Assembly: GCF_900156815.1 (NCBI RefSeq)
Contig: NZ_FTOT01000003.1
Span: 310,001 to 374,000 of the forward strand
Direction: 5' to 3'
Source: Gemmobacter megaterium
GTDB taxonomy: Bacteria; Pseudomonadota; Alphaproteobacteria; Rhodobacterales; Rhodobacteraceae
Length of the DNA stretch: 64,000 nucleotides
The notes under the pieces are model-generated. The model was not told where the DNA came from. It did no database searches and saw only the letters and a list, made by a program, of their open reading frames with translations. The position numbers were made by a program, and so were the translations under genes. Position 1 is the first letter of the stretch, and each line of letters begins with the position of its first letter. This document shows positions 44,293 through 53,338 of the stretch, in pieces.

Positions 44293-45264
44293 ATGCTTGC
44301 CTTCCTGATCAAACGCCTGTCCAACGCCGCGATGGTGATGCTTGCCGTATCGCTGATGGCCTTCATGATCTTCCGCTTCGTGGGCGACCCCGTGGAGCTG
44401 ATGGTCAATGAACAGACCACCAGCGAACAACGCGACGAGTTGCGCGAGCGGATGGGCCTGAACCAGCCGGTTCTGGTGCAGTTCGCCCGCTTTGTCGGCA
44501 ATGCCGTACAAGGCGATTTCGGGATTTCCTATCGCAATCAGCAATCGGTGATGGCGCTGATCGCAGAACGTTTTCCAGCGACGATGGAGCTTGTTCTGCT
44601 GGCAACACTCATTTCGCTGATGGTCGGGGTGCCGTTGGGCGTCATGACGGCGATCCACCGGGGCAAATGGTATTCCGAAGCGGTGCAGTTCGTGTCGATC
44701 ATCGGGGTGTCCCTGCCCAGCTTTGTCATCGGGATTCTGCTGATCCTGGCCTTTGCCGTCACCCTGGGGTGGTTGCCCGCCTTTGGCCGTGGCGAAGTGG
44801 TGGATCTGGGCTGGTGGAGCACGGGCCTGCTGACCCATTCGGGGCGCGTCGCGCTGATCCTGCCTGCCATTGCGCTGTCGTTCTATCAGATCACGCTGGT
44901 CATGCGTCTGGTGCGGGCGGAAATGCTGGAAACCCTGCGGTCGGATTTCGTCAAATTCGCGCGGGCGCGCGGCGTGCCTGCCTGGCGGGTCCATTTTCGC
45001 CACGCCTTGCGCAACTGCCTGATGCCGGTGGTTACGATGACGGCCATGAACATCGGCTCGCTGATCGCCTTTGCACTGGTGACAGAAACGGTGTTCCAGT
45101 GGCCGGGCATGGGCCTGCTGTTCATCCAGGCGGTCACATTCGTCGATATTCCGGTGATGGCGGCCTATCTCGTCATCGTCTCTTTCATCTTCGTGGCGCT
45201 GAACACCATTGTCGACATCACCTATGCGGTGATCGACCCGCGCCTGCGCGACGCGAACCGCTAA
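44293..45264 (+). CDS. ABC transporter permease (DppB-like)
   Basis: This 323-residue permease begins MLAFLIKRLSNAAMVMLAVSLMAF and has about six segments. The EAA loop is around VKFARARGVPAWRVHFRHALRNCLMP. ACGGAGG precedes the ATG. It is paired with the DppC-like permease 9 bp downstream. Confidence 0.92.
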   Translation: MLAFLIKRLSNAAMVMLAVSLMAFMIFRFVGDPVELMVNEQTTSEQRDELRERMGLNQPVLVQFARFVGNAVQGDFGISYRNQQSVMALIAERFPATMELVLLATLISLMVGVPLGVMTAIHRGKWYSEAVQFVSIIGVSLPSFVIGILLILAFAVTLGWLPAFGRGEVVDLGWWSTGLLTHSGRVALILPAIALSFYQITLVMRLVRAEMLETLRSDFVKFARARGVPAWRVHFRHALRNCLMPVVTMTAMNIGSLIAFALVTETVFQWPGMGLLFIQAVTFVDIPVMAAYLVIVSFIFVALNTIVDITYAVIDPRLRDANR

Positions 45265-45273
45265 GGGGGCACC

Positions 45274-46197
45274 ATGGCTGCTGAACCCGGACTTTTCCTG
45301 CGACTGCGCCGGTCGGACCTGTGGTGGTCCTTTACCCGGCACAAGGCGGCAATGGGCGCCGCGATCCTGCTGGGCGTGCTGGTGCTGACCGCCATTCTGG
45401 CACCGTGGATCACGCCGCAGAACCCCTATGATCCGGCTGCGCTGGATTTGTGGAATGCCGAACTGCCGCCGATCTGGATGGAGGGCGGGCAATGGCCCTT
45501 TCTTCTGGGCACCGACAACCAGGGGCGCGACATCCTGTCGGCGGTGCTCTACGGCTCGCGGATCTCCATCGTGATCGGCATCGGATCCGTCGCGCTGTCG
45601 CTGGTGGTTGGCATCGGGCTGGGGCTGGCGGCCGGTTATTTCGGCGGCATCACCGACAACGTGCTGATGCGGGTGGGCGATGTGCTGCTGTCGGTGCCGA
45701 CGATCCTGATCGCCATGCTTGTGTCCGCGATGGCCCGCGCCAGCCTGCCGCCGGAGCTGCGCGACATCGGGGCAGGGGCCGTGCTGGTCGTGGCGATCAG
45801 CCTGTCGGCCTGGGTGCAATACGCCCGCACCGTGCGTGCACAGGCATCGGTGGAGCGGCGCAAGGAATATGTTCAAGCCGCGCAACTGCTGAAAGTCCCG
45901 GCCCGGCGGATCATGTTCAAGCATATCCTGCCCAACACCATGACCCCCATTCTGGTCGCCGCCACGCTGAATTTCGGCATGGCGATCCTGACCGAGGCGA
46001 CGCTGTCCTTTCTTGGCATCGGTATGCCGCCCAGCCAGCCCAGCCTTGGCACGCTGATCCGGTTCGGCAACCAGTATCTGTTTTCCGGCATGTGGTGGAT
46101 GGTGATCTTTCCCGTGCTGCAATTGTGTCTGCTGGTGGTGTCGGTCAACCTGCTGGGCGACTGGCTGCGCGATGCGCTCAATCCTAGACTGAGGTAA
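45274..46197 (+). CDS. ABC transporter permease (DppC-like)
   Basis: This 307-residue permease has GTDNQGRDILSAVLYGSRISI and an EAA loop VQAAQLLKVPARRIMFKHILPN, both typical of DppC/GsiD. It forms a heterodimer with the preceding permease. The amidohydrolase gene starts 4 bp after its stop. Confidence 0.92.
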   Translation: MAAEPGLFLRLRRSDLWWSFTRHKAAMGAAILLGVLVLTAILAPWITPQNPYDPAALDLWNAELPPIWMEGGQWPFLLGTDNQGRDILSAVLYGSRISIVIGIGSVALSLVVGIGLGLAAGYFGGITDNVLMRVGDVLLSVPTILIAMLVSAMARASLPPELRDIGAGAVLVVAISLSAWVQYARTVRAQASVERRKEYVQAAQLLKVPARRIMFKHILPNTMTPILVAATLNFGMAILTEATLSFLGIGMPPSQPSLGTLIRFGNQYLFSGMWWMVIFPVLQLCLLVVSVNLLGDWLRDALNPRLR

Positions 46198-46201
46198 TAC
46201 A

Positions 46202-47395
46202 ATGTCCGATCTGCTGCTCACGAATGTGCGCCCCATGGGCGGGGCCGCCACCGACATCCTGATCCGCAAGGGTGTGATTTCCGAGATCGGCCCCGGCCTG
46301 TCCGCTGCTGGCGTGGCGGTCGAGGATGGTGCAGGCGCGCTTGTCATTCCCGGTCTGGTCGATGCGCATACCCATCTGGACAAGACCACCTGGGGGATGC
46401 CCTGGTATGGCGGGCGCAAGGGCGGTGTGCTGCAAAGCCTGATCGACAACGAACGCAACGAACGAATCCCGCTGGGGCTTGATGTGCATCGCCAGTCGAT
46501 GCGCCATGCGGTGGGGCTGATCGCCAGTGGCACCAGCCATATCCGCAGCCATGTCGATGTGGACACCGACCACGGCCTGACCCTGCTGGAAGGCAAGGTC
46601 AGGACGCGCGAGGCGCTGGCCGGGCTGATCGACATCCAGATCGTCGCCTTTCCGCAATCGGGGCTGATGGTGCGCCCCGGCACCTATGAGCTGCTGGATG
46701 CCGCACTGGCGGCGGGGGCCGACATTGTCGGCGGCCTTGATCCATCGTCGATGGACCGTGATCCCAAGGGGTCGTTGGATGCCGTCTTTGCGCTGGCCGA
46801 AAAGCACGGCAAGCCGGTGGACATCCACCTGCACGAACCCGGAGAGTTGGGCGCCTTTACCATGGAGATGATCCTGGACCGCACCGCCGCACTGGGGATG
46901 CAGGGGCTGGTCGGCGTCAGCCATGCCTTCCACCTGGCGATGGTGCCCGAGGCGCGAATTTCCGCGCTGATGGAACGGATCGCCGCGCTGGATGTGTCGA
47001 TCTATTCCACCGGCCATCCGTCGGCCAATGTTCCGTCGCTGGCTCGGATGCGGGCGGCGGGAATTCGTGTCGGCATCGGCTGCGACGGGATCCGCGACAC
47101 CTGGGGCCCCTGGGGTGAACCCGACATGATGCACCGCGCCCGCATCGTCGGCATGAAGAACGGCTTTCGCCGCGATGATGAACTGGAACTGCTGCTGGAT
47201 ACCGCCTCGGGCGCCGGTGCCGCCTCCATCGGGGTGCCCGGCCGATCGGTCAGCGTGGGGGCCGTGGCCGACCTGACGCTGCTGGCCGGGGAAACGCTGG
47301 CCCACGCGGTCGTGCTGGACGAACCCCGCCCGCTGGTGGTTCACGGCGGCAAGGTCGCGGCCCGCGCCGGCAAGGCGGTGGTGGAGGCGCCATGA
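46202..47395 (+). CDS. Amidohydrolase, cytosine-deaminase-like
   Basis: This 397-residue metal-dependent hydrolase/deaminase has HTHLDK with metal ligands His56 and His58, HVDVDTDHG, IHLHEPGE (His and Glu), SHAFHL and GCDGIRDTWGPWGEPDM containing the conserved metal Asp. This order matches the CodA branch acting on cyclic amides or amino-pyrimidines. Its place between permeases and ATPases of a peptide-type ABC importer suggests it processes the imported compound in the cytoplasm. Confidence 0.88.
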   Translation: MSDLLLTNVRPMGGAATDILIRKGVISEIGPGLSAAGVAVEDGAGALVIPGLVDAHTHLDKTTWGMPWYGGRKGGVLQSLIDNERNERIPLGLDVHRQSMRHAVGLIASGTSHIRSHVDVDTDHGLTLLEGKVRTREALAGLIDIQIVAFPQSGLMVRPGTYELLDAALAAGADIVGGLDPSSMDRDPKGSLDAVFALAEKHGKPVDIHLHEPGELGAFTMEMILDRTAALGMQGLVGVSHAFHLAMVPEARISALMERIAALDVSIYSTGHPSANVPSLARMRAAGIRVGIGCDGIRDTWGPWGEPDMMHRARIVGMKNGFRRDDELELLLDTASGAGAASIGVPGRSVSVGAVADLTLLAGETLAHAVVLDEPRPLVVHGGKVAARAGKAVVEAP

Positions 47396-48876
47396 CCCTT
47401 GCGACCCTGACCCTTGGCCAGCGCCCGCAAGGGCGCACCGCACTGCGGGCCGATTGGGTGCTGGCCCATGATCCCGGCGGCCCCCGCCTGCTGCGCAATG
47501 CCGAGGTGGTGATCGACGGTGCCCGCATCCTGCATGCAGGCGGCCGGTTTCCGGGCGAGGTCGCCCGGCGGATCGACCTGGGGCCGGTGCTCCTCTCGCC
47601 CGGTTTTGTCGATCTGGATGCGCTGTCCGATCTGGACACCACCCTACTGGCGATCGACCATCAGCCCGGTTGGGCCAAGGGGCGTGTCTGGCCGCAAAGT
47701 TACATCGACCGCGGCCCCTACGAGATGTATGGGCCAGAGGAACTGGCATTCCAGAAGAAATTCGCCTTTGCCCAGTTGCTGTTGAACGGCATCACCACCG
47801 CCGCACCCATCGCCTCGCTGTTCTACCGCGCCTGGGGGGAAACGGCGGCAGAATTCGACGCGGCGGCCCAGGCTGCGCTGGATCTGGGCCTGCGGGTCTA
47901 CCTTGGCCCTGGCTATCGCGCCGGCGGCATGGTCTGCACCGCGCCCGGCGTGCTGGCGCCTGTGCTGGACGAGGCGCGGGGCCTGGCCGGGCTGGCCGAT
48001 GCGGCCGCCTGGGTTGCGCGCTGGCAAGGCGCTGGCGACGGGTTGGTCCAGGGCCTGTTCGCGCCCGACCGGGTAGAGACCTGCACGGAATCCCTGCTGC
48101 GCCAGACTTGCGCCATGGCCGAGGATCTGGGCGTCCCGGTCCGCCTGCACATGGCGCAGGGCGCGATGGAGCGCGAGGCGATGGCCTTGCAGCATGGCTG
48201 CACCGCCCCCGCATGGTTGGCGCGGCTTGGCCTGCTGTCGCCCCGGCTGATCGCGCCCCATGCCACCCATGCCACTGCCGAGGATCTGGCGCTGTATGCC
48301 CAACATGGCGTTTCGGTGGTGCACTGTCCGCTGGTTTCTGGCCGCTTTGGCGGGGTGCTCGACTCGTTCGGCAAGCTGCGGGCAGCGGGCGTGAACATCG
48401 CCATGGGCACCGATACCGCACCGCCGGACATGCTGCTGAACCTGTCGGTCGGGCTGATCCTTGCCCGCGTTGCGGAGCGCCGCCCCGATGCGGTCTCGTC
48501 TGCCCAGATGTGGGAGGCGGCAACGCTCGGTGGCGCCCGCGCGCTTGGCCGCGAGGATCTGGGCCGCATCGCGCCGGGTGCCCGCGCCGATCTGGCGGTG
48601 TTCGACCTGTCGGATACCCATATGGCCCCGGCCATCGACCCGATCACGACCCTGATCGCGGGTGCATCGGGCCGCGTGACCCGTGCGGTCTTTGTGGATG
48701 GACGGCTCTCGATGCGGGACGGGCAGGTCGCGGGCCTTGATCTGCCCGCTGCGCGCGCGCAGGCGCAGGCGCAATTCGACGGGTTGGTCGCAAAATATCC
48801 CGACCGCACATGGGGCCACCCGCCAGTGGCCGAGATCTTTCCCCCCAGCTTTCCCATGGAGGACTGCCATGCCTGA
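47392..48876 (+). CDS. Amidohydrolase (atrazine-hydrolase/guanine-deaminase fold) lacking the HxH motif
   Basis: This 494-residue amidohydrolase-fold protein overlaps the preceding gene by four bases. The usual GFVNTHTHL is replaced by GFVDLDALSD (residues 71-80), so both first-strand metal histidines are absent. RLHMAQGAMERE, APHATHATAEDL, HCPLVSG and MGTDTAPPDM keep other active-site positions. The composite amidohydrolase domain at both ends is intact (GARADLAVFDL). It may bind metal differently, be an isofunctional partner of the preceding enzyme, or be catalytically inactive. Confidence 0.82.
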   Translation: MTLATLTLGQRPQGRTALRADWVLAHDPGGPRLLRNAEVVIDGARILHAGGRFPGEVARRIDLGPVLLSPGFVDLDALSDLDTTLLAIDHQPGWAKGRVWPQSYIDRGPYEMYGPEELAFQKKFAFAQLLLNGITTAAPIASLFYRAWGETAAEFDAAAQAALDLGLRVYLGPGYRAGGMVCTAPGVLAPVLDEARGLAGLADAAAWVARWQGAGDGLVQGLFAPDRVETCTESLLRQTCAMAEDLGVPVRLHMAQGAMEREAMALQHGCTAPAWLARLGLLSPRLIAPHATHATAEDLALYAQHGVSVVHCPLVSGRFGGVLDSFGKLRAAGVNIAMGTDTAPPDMLLNLSVGLILARVAERRPDAVSSAQMWEAATLGGARALGREDLGRIAPGARADLAVFDLSDTHMAPAIDPITTLIAGASGRVTRAVFVDGRLSMRDGQVAGLDLPAARAQAQAQFDGLVAKYPDRTWGHPPVAEIFPPSFPMEDCHA

Positions 48877-49843
48877 TCCTGTGCTGGAGGTGCGCGACCT
48901 GCGCGTCGATTTTCCCGGCCGCCACGGCACGGTCACTGCGCTGGACGGCGTTTCGCTGACCCTGCGCCCCGGCGAGGTTCTGGGCGTGGTGGGCGAGAGC
49001 GGCGCAGGCAAGTCGATGACGGGCCTTGCCATTCAGGGCCTTCTGGAACCACCTGGCCATATCGCGGGCGGCGAGATCCACGTCAACGGGCGGCGCATCG
49101 ACAACCTGCCCCTGCGCCAGATGGAAAAGATCCGCGGCCGCGAGATCGGCGCGATCTTTCAGGATCCGCTGACCTCGCTGAACCCCCTGTTCACCGTGGG
49201 CGCGCAGCTTGTCGAAACGATCCGCATCCATCTGGACATGACAAAGGCAGAGGCCCGCGCGCGTGCCATCGACCTGCTGCGCCAGGTGGGTATTCCGGCG
49301 CCCGAAGACCGGGTTGACCATTACCCGCACCAGTTTTCTGGCGGTATGCGGCAACGTGTGGTCATCGCGCTGGCGCTGTCGGCAGAGCCGAGGCTCATCA
49401 TTGCGGATGAGCCGACCACAGCGCTGGATGTCTCGATCCAGGCGCAGATCATCGCGCTGCTGCGCCGCCTGTGCGACGATACAGGAACGGCGGTGATGCT
49501 GGTGACGCATGACATGGGCGTGATCGCCGAGGCGGCGGATCGTGTCGCGGTGATGTATGCTGGCCGCATGGTCGAGATCGGCGAAGTGCGCGGCGTGCTG
49601 CGCGCGCCGCGCCACCCGTATACCCAGGGATTGATGGGGTCGATCCCCGCGCTTGGCCACCGTGTGGAGCGCCTGAGCCAGATCGACGGCGCCATGCCGC
49701 GGCTGGATGCCATTCCGCCCGGCTGTGCCTTCAACCCGCGCTGCCCGGCCGTCGGGCCGCGGTGCCACATCGCCCGTCCTGAACTGGCACCCGCAGGTGC
49801 CAGCGCAACCGCCTGCTGGATCGACCAAGGAGGAGTCGCATGA
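48869..49843 (+). CDS. ABC transporter ATP-binding protein (DppD-like)
   Basis: This 324-residue ATPase has Walker A GESGAGKSM, signature FSGGMRQRV, Walker [14 protein letters not shown]-loop VTHDMGV and the C-terminal CAFNPRCPAVGPRC. ATG 48869 (MPDPVLEVRDLRVDF) is chosen for GGAGGA upstream, and overlaps the amidohydrolase by 8 bp. The longer frame to 48683 lies inside that gene. Confidence 0.92.
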   Translation: MPDPVLEVRDLRVDFPGRHGTVTALDGVSLTLRPGEVLGVVGESGAGKSMTGLAIQGLLEPPGHIAGGEIHVNGRRIDNLPLRQMEKIRGREIGAIFQDPLTSLNPLFTVGAQLVETIRIHLDMTKAEARARAIDLLRQVGIPAPEDRVDHYPHQFSGGMRQRVVIALALSAEPRLIIADEPTTALDVSIQAQIIALLRRLCDDTGTAVMLVTHDMGVIAEAADRVAVMYAGRMVEIGEVRGVLRAPRHPYTQGLMGSIPALGHRVERLSQIDGAMPRLDAIPPGCAFNPRCPAVGPRCHIARPELAPAGASATACWIDQGGVA

Positions 49844-50844
49844 CCGAGCTGTTCGCCCTGCGCGTGCGCAATCTGACCCGCGTGTTCGACGTCTCTGCCC
49901 CCTGGCTCAACCGCGTGGTGGAACGCAAGCCAAAGCAGTTTCTGCGCGCTGTCGACGACGTGTCCTTCGATGTGCCGCTGGGCGGATGCCTCAGCCTGGT
50001 GGGGGAATCCGGTTGTGGCAAGTCCACCGTGGCGCGGCTGGTCTCGGGCCTGTATCGCCCGACCGAGGGATCGGTCGAATTCGGTCCTGGCGTCGACGGA
50101 ACGGCACTGTCCGCCCAGATGATCTTTCAGGATCCCTATGCCAGCCTCAATCCGCGCTGGCGCGTGCGCGACATCATCGCCGAGCCCCTGCGCGAGTTGA
50201 AGGTGCTGAGCGATGACACCGCAATCCGCGCCCGTGTGGACGAGATCCTGACAACCGTTGGCCTGTCGCCGCGCGATGGCGCGAAATTTCCACACGAGTT
50301 TTCGGGCGGTCAGCGCCAGCGCATTTCCATTGCCCGCGCGTTGGTGACCGAACCGCGCTTTCTGGTCTGCGACGAGCCGACCTCGGCGCTGGATGTCTCT
50401 GTGCAGGCGCAGATCCTCAACCTCATGCGGCGGTTGCAGGATCAGATGGGGCTGACCTATCTGTTCATCAGCCATGATCTCAGCGTCGTGCGCCACATGT
50501 CCGACCGTATCGCGGTCATGTATCTGGGCCGGGTGGTCGAGGAAGCGGATACCGAGGTGCTGTTCGCCACGCCGCGCCACCCCTATACCCGGATGCTGCT
50601 TCAGACGATTCCGAACATCGAGGCGCCCAAACGCGCGCGCGAAGCCGATGTGGGCGAGGTGCCCAGCCCGCTGAACCCGCCCAAGGGCTGCGCCTTTCAC
50701 CCCCGCTGCCCTCTGGCCGATGCGCGGTGCAAGGCCGAGCGGCCGCCTGTCCTGGTCCTTGCCGACCGCAGCCGCGTCGCGTGTCATCGCGTGGCCGAAG
50801 CCGCGGGCATGTCGGGTCATACCGAGTTGCAAACGGCGCCCTGA
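49840..50844 (+). CDS. ABC transporter ATP-binding protein (DppF-like)
   Basis: This 334-residue ATPase has Walker [10 protein letters not shown], signature FSGGQRQRI, Walker B FLVCDEPTSALD, H-loop ISHDLSV and C-terminal GCAFHPRCPLADARC. It overlaps the DppD-like gene by four bases (ATGA). It is the last gene of the seven-gene operon begun at 42671. Confidence 0.92.
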   Translation: MTELFALRVRNLTRVFDVSAPWLNRVVERKPKQFLRAVDDVSFDVPLGGCLSLVGESGCGKSTVARLVSGLYRPTEGSVEFGPGVDGTALSAQMIFQDPYASLNPRWRVRDIIAEPLRELKVLSDDTAIRARVDEILTTVGLSPRDGAKFPHEFSGGQRQRISIARALVTEPRFLVCDEPTSALDVSVQAQILNLMRRLQDQMGLTYLFISHDLSVVRHMSDRIAVMYLGRVVEEADTEVLFATPRHPYTRMLLQTIPNIEAPKRAREADVGEVPSPLNPPKGCAFHPRCPLADARCKAERPPVLVLADRSRVACHRVAEAAGMSGHTELQTAP

Positions 50845-50931
50845 TCCGGTCCGCGCCCTTGTCGTTCCGGGCGCGTCACCGCAATGGCACGTGGGGTGGC
50901 CGGGCGCAGGAGCCCGCCGCATGGCCCATCC

Positions 50932-50954
50932 GGCGAGGCGTCTGCTGCCTCGCC
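50932..50954. terminator. Hairpin between ABC operon and racemase gene
   Basis: GGCGAGGC-N7-GCCTCGCC perfect 8-bp stem lies in the convergent gap 50845-51043. A weaker GCGCCC/GGGCGC pair lies near 50856-50877. Likely terminators; no gene seen in the gap. Confidence 0.5.
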
Positions 50955-51043
50955 CGGAGCGATTTATCCTGGGGCGTGAAGATGCGTTCCGCGCCAAGGG
51001 GGGCAGGGGGCAGATAGCCCCACTTGAGGCGCGGAGTGCCGTC

Positions 51044-51766
51044 TCAGGCAGAGCAATGCGCGGGGGCGGTCTTCTGGCGGGGAAAGGCATAGCTGCCGGC
51101 TTTCGCCGTGGCAAATCCGCCGCCCACCATCGCTTCGGCCAGCTTGACCGCTGCGGTCACGCCGTCGATCACTGGGATGCCGGTCTCTGCCTGCAATGCC
51201 AGGCACATCTCGGCCATTCCCGCGCATCCCAGCAGCACGGCTTCGGCCCCGTCCTCTTCGGCAGAGCGCCGGATCTCGTTGCGCAGCCGGGCAAAGGCTT
51301 CGGAGGGGTCTTCTTCCAGTGCCAGCACCGGCAGATTGACCGAGCGAACCCGACGGCACTGGCGCGTGGCGCCATAGGCATCGACCAGATCCTCGATGAT
51401 GGGCACCGACCGGGGCAGGGTCGTCACGATGGAAAACCGCGCCGCGATGGTGGTGGCCACCTGGACGCCAGCCTGGCAGATGCCCAACACCGGCCCGCGC
51501 GCCACTTCACGCGCCGCGCCAAGGCCGGGGTCGTCGAAGCAGGCGATCACCGTGGCCTGCGCGCCCTCCGCCTCGGCATCGCGTATGGTGTCGAGCAGTC
51601 CGGGGACGGCGCGGGCCTCGTCGGCATGGCCTTCAATGCTGGCAGGCGATCCGGCGACGGTGCGCGCGACCAGCACGGTCTGGGCCAGCACGACGCGCTG
51701 TGCGCTGGCGCGGATGGTTTCGGTCATCGACATCGTCGAGTTCGGATTGACGAGAAGGATCCGCAT
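51044..51766 (-). CDS. Asp/Glu/hydantoin racemase family protein
   Basis: This 240-residue protein has the family start MRILLVNPNSTMSMT and two catalytic cysteines, Cys76 in VIACFDDPG and Cys181 in LLGCAGM. This fits hydantoin racemase (HyuE) or allantoin racemase. It starts 3 bp after the flavin reductase stop, forming a two-gene operon. With two amidohydrolases nearby it supports a cyclic amide or hydantoin-type substrate. Confidence 0.88.
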   Translation of the reverse strand: MRILLVNPNSTMSMTETIRASAQRVVLAQTVLVARTVAGSPASIEGHADEARAVPGLLDTIRDAEAEGAQATVIACFDDPGLGAAREVARGPVLGICQAGVQVATTIAARFSIVTTLPRSVPIIEDLVDAYGATRQCRRVRSVNLPVLALEEDPSEAFARLRNEIRRSAEEDGAEAVLLGCAGMAEMCLALQAETGIPVIDGVTAAVKLAEAMVGGGFATAKAGSYAFPRQKTAPAHCSA

Positions 51767-51769
51767 GGC

Positions 51770-52411
51770 TCATTCCTCTGTCCTGGCAGCGCGGGCGGCA
51801 AGCGCATGGGCCATGTCTGGCGCGCTCATCACGAACTGGCGGTCACTGGTGATGTAATTGTCGGCGTGCAACCGGGCGATGGGCTGGTAGACATCCGGGT
51901 TCACATAGCGCCCTTGATCATCCAGGCAATCGTCCCGCACATGCATCTGCACCACTTCGCCCAGGATCAGCGCGCGGCGCGGCCAGTCGATGATGCGCTC
52001 TACCCTGCATTCCATGGCGCAGGCCGCGCCGTCGATACGCGGGGCAGAGACCTGGACACATGGCGCAGCCTTCAGCCCGGCAAGGTCCAGTTCGTCCACC
52101 TCGGGATCGACCCCCAAGGCGCAGACCAGCATCGCCTCGGCCATGGGCGCATCCACAACATGGACAACGAATTCGCCCGTCGCGCGCATATTGGCCACCG
52201 TATCCTTGGGCGACCCGTCAAGCCTGGGCTGGATGCCAAGGGCAAGGATGGCAGGGTCGTGACCGAACACATTGAAAAAGCTCATGGGCGCCGCATTGAT
52301 CACCCCATCGGCAGATCGGGTGGTCACAAGGGCAATCGGGCGCGGACCCACAAAGTTGGTCAGCAGGCGGTATCTGTCCTCGGGGGGCAGGGTGGTGAAA
52401 TCGAAATCCAT
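51770..52411 (-). CDS. Flavin reductase-like FMN-binding protein (split barrel)
   Basis: This 213-residue DIM6/NTAB-type protein has GPRPIALVTTRSADGVINAAPMSFFNVFGHDPAIL, PKDTVANMRATGEFVVHVVD and a C-terminal dimer segment with GRYVNPDVYQPIARLHADNY. It may deliver reduced flavin or act on a small substrate itself. GGAAGG precedes ATG 52411; the frame extends far upstream into the regulator but has no sense there. It is divergent from the GntR gene with the palindrome at 52470 between. Confidence 0.88.
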   Translation of the reverse strand: MDFDFTTLPPEDRYRLLTNFVGPRPIALVTTRSADGVINAAPMSFFNVFGHDPAILALGIQPRLDGSPKDTVANMRATGEFVVHVVDAPMAEAMLVCALGVDPEVDELDLAGLKAAPCVQVSAPRIDGAACAMECRVERIIDWPRRALILGEVVQMHVRDDCLDDQGRYVNPDVYQPIARLHADNYITSDRQFVMSAPDMAHALAARAARTEE

Positions 52412-52469
52412 CGCAACCTTCCAGTCTGTCAAGACAGTGTTAGAACGCGCCTCCGAAAGTGACAACAAT

Positions 52470-52481
52470 ATTGTAAACAAT
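52470..52481. promoter_or_regulatory. Operator ATTG-N4-CAAT in divergent gntR/flavin-reductase region
   Basis: The reverse strand reads ATTG-TTTA-CAAT, differing in one central base from the core at 42533-42544. It lies 58 bp before the flavin-reductase start and 116 bp before gntR. Likely the GntR binding site linking both loci. Confidence 0.6.
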
Positions 52482-52597
52482 AATGCTGAATATCTATAGG
52501 AAATGCTGAAACTCTGTGCAGAAACTGGGGTGCAGGCCCGTGTTGACTTGCCTGGACGCATCTGCGACCACAGCATCACACGCGACAGGATGTTACA

Positions 52598-53284
52598 ATG
52601 ACAGCCAGACCCGCCGCTGCGCCCGTGACCGTGACGGAAATCTGCGAGAAGCTCTGGCAGGCGATATTCGAGCGCAAACTGCGCCCCGGTATGCGCCTGA
52701 AGGAGGAAGAGCTGGCCGAGATCTTCTCGACCAGCCGCGCAAGGGTACGTCAGGCGCTGAGCCTGCTGGAACGCGACCGCCTGGTAACGCTGATTCCCAA
52801 CCGGGGTGGGTTCGTATCGGAACCCACCATCGACGAGGCGCGGGACGTCTTCTTTGCCCGCCGGATCGTCGAGGGTGGGTTGATGGAACGCTTGTGCAGT
52901 CGTGTGACCGATGCCGATATCGCCCGTTTGCGCGCGCATGTGGCGCTGGAACGCGATGCGCATCAGCGCGATGATCTGCCGGCGATGGTCCGCCTGTCGG
53001 GCGCCTTCCATATCCTGATCGCGGAACTGGCGGGTTCCGAATATCTGCATGGCGTTCTGCGCGATCTGGTGTCGCGGACCTCGCTGATCTCCACCATGTA
53101 CCAGCCGCGCCAGATGCACGATTGCGGCCCCGACGAGCACGAGGAAATCGTCGGCCATATTGCACGCGGCGATGTGGCGGCGGCGCTGGCCGCCATGGCG
53201 CACCATCTGGAGCATGTCGAGGCGCAACTGGATCTGAACGAGGCACCGGATCTGCCGCGGGACCTGCGCGAGGCCCTGTTGTAG
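52598..53284 (+). CDS. GntR family regulator, FCD (FadR-type) subgroup
   Basis: This 228-residue regulator has an N-terminal winged helix (residues 10-80: MRLKEEELAEIFSTSRARVRQALSLLERDRLV) and a C-terminal FCD helical domain with metal-binding candidates in SGAFHILIAELAGS, DEHEEIVGHI and MAHHLEHV. AGGATG precedes the ATG. It is placed between the racemase/reductase pair and the heme locus, and likely regulates the ABC/amidohydrolase system. Confidence 0.88.
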   Translation: MTARPAAAPVTVTEICEKLWQAIFERKLRPGMRLKEEELAEIFSTSRARVRQALSLLERDRLVTLIPNRGGFVSEPTIDEARDVFFARRIVEGGLMERLCSRVTDADIARLRAHVALERDAHQRDDLPAMVRLSGAFHILIAELAGSEYLHGVLRDLVSRTSLISTMYQPRQMHDCGPDEHEEIVGHIARGDVAAALAAMAHHLEHVEAQLDLNEAPDLPRDLREALL

Positions 53285-53338
53285 CCCACCGGCGGCAGGC
53301 GACGCGCCCGGCCCCTGCCGCCCGCGGCAAGCAGACAT

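Noticed and set aside
44086-46683. An 865-codon open frame on the minus strand
   Set aside because: It runs antisense through two clear ABC permeases and an amidohydrolase and is rich in His, Gln and Arg, as expected for GC-rich antisense frames.
51770-53338. N-terminally extended version of the flavin reductase (over 500 codons)
   Set aside because: The extension is antisense to the GntR gene and the proper start at 52411 has a ribosome site and family-like N terminus.
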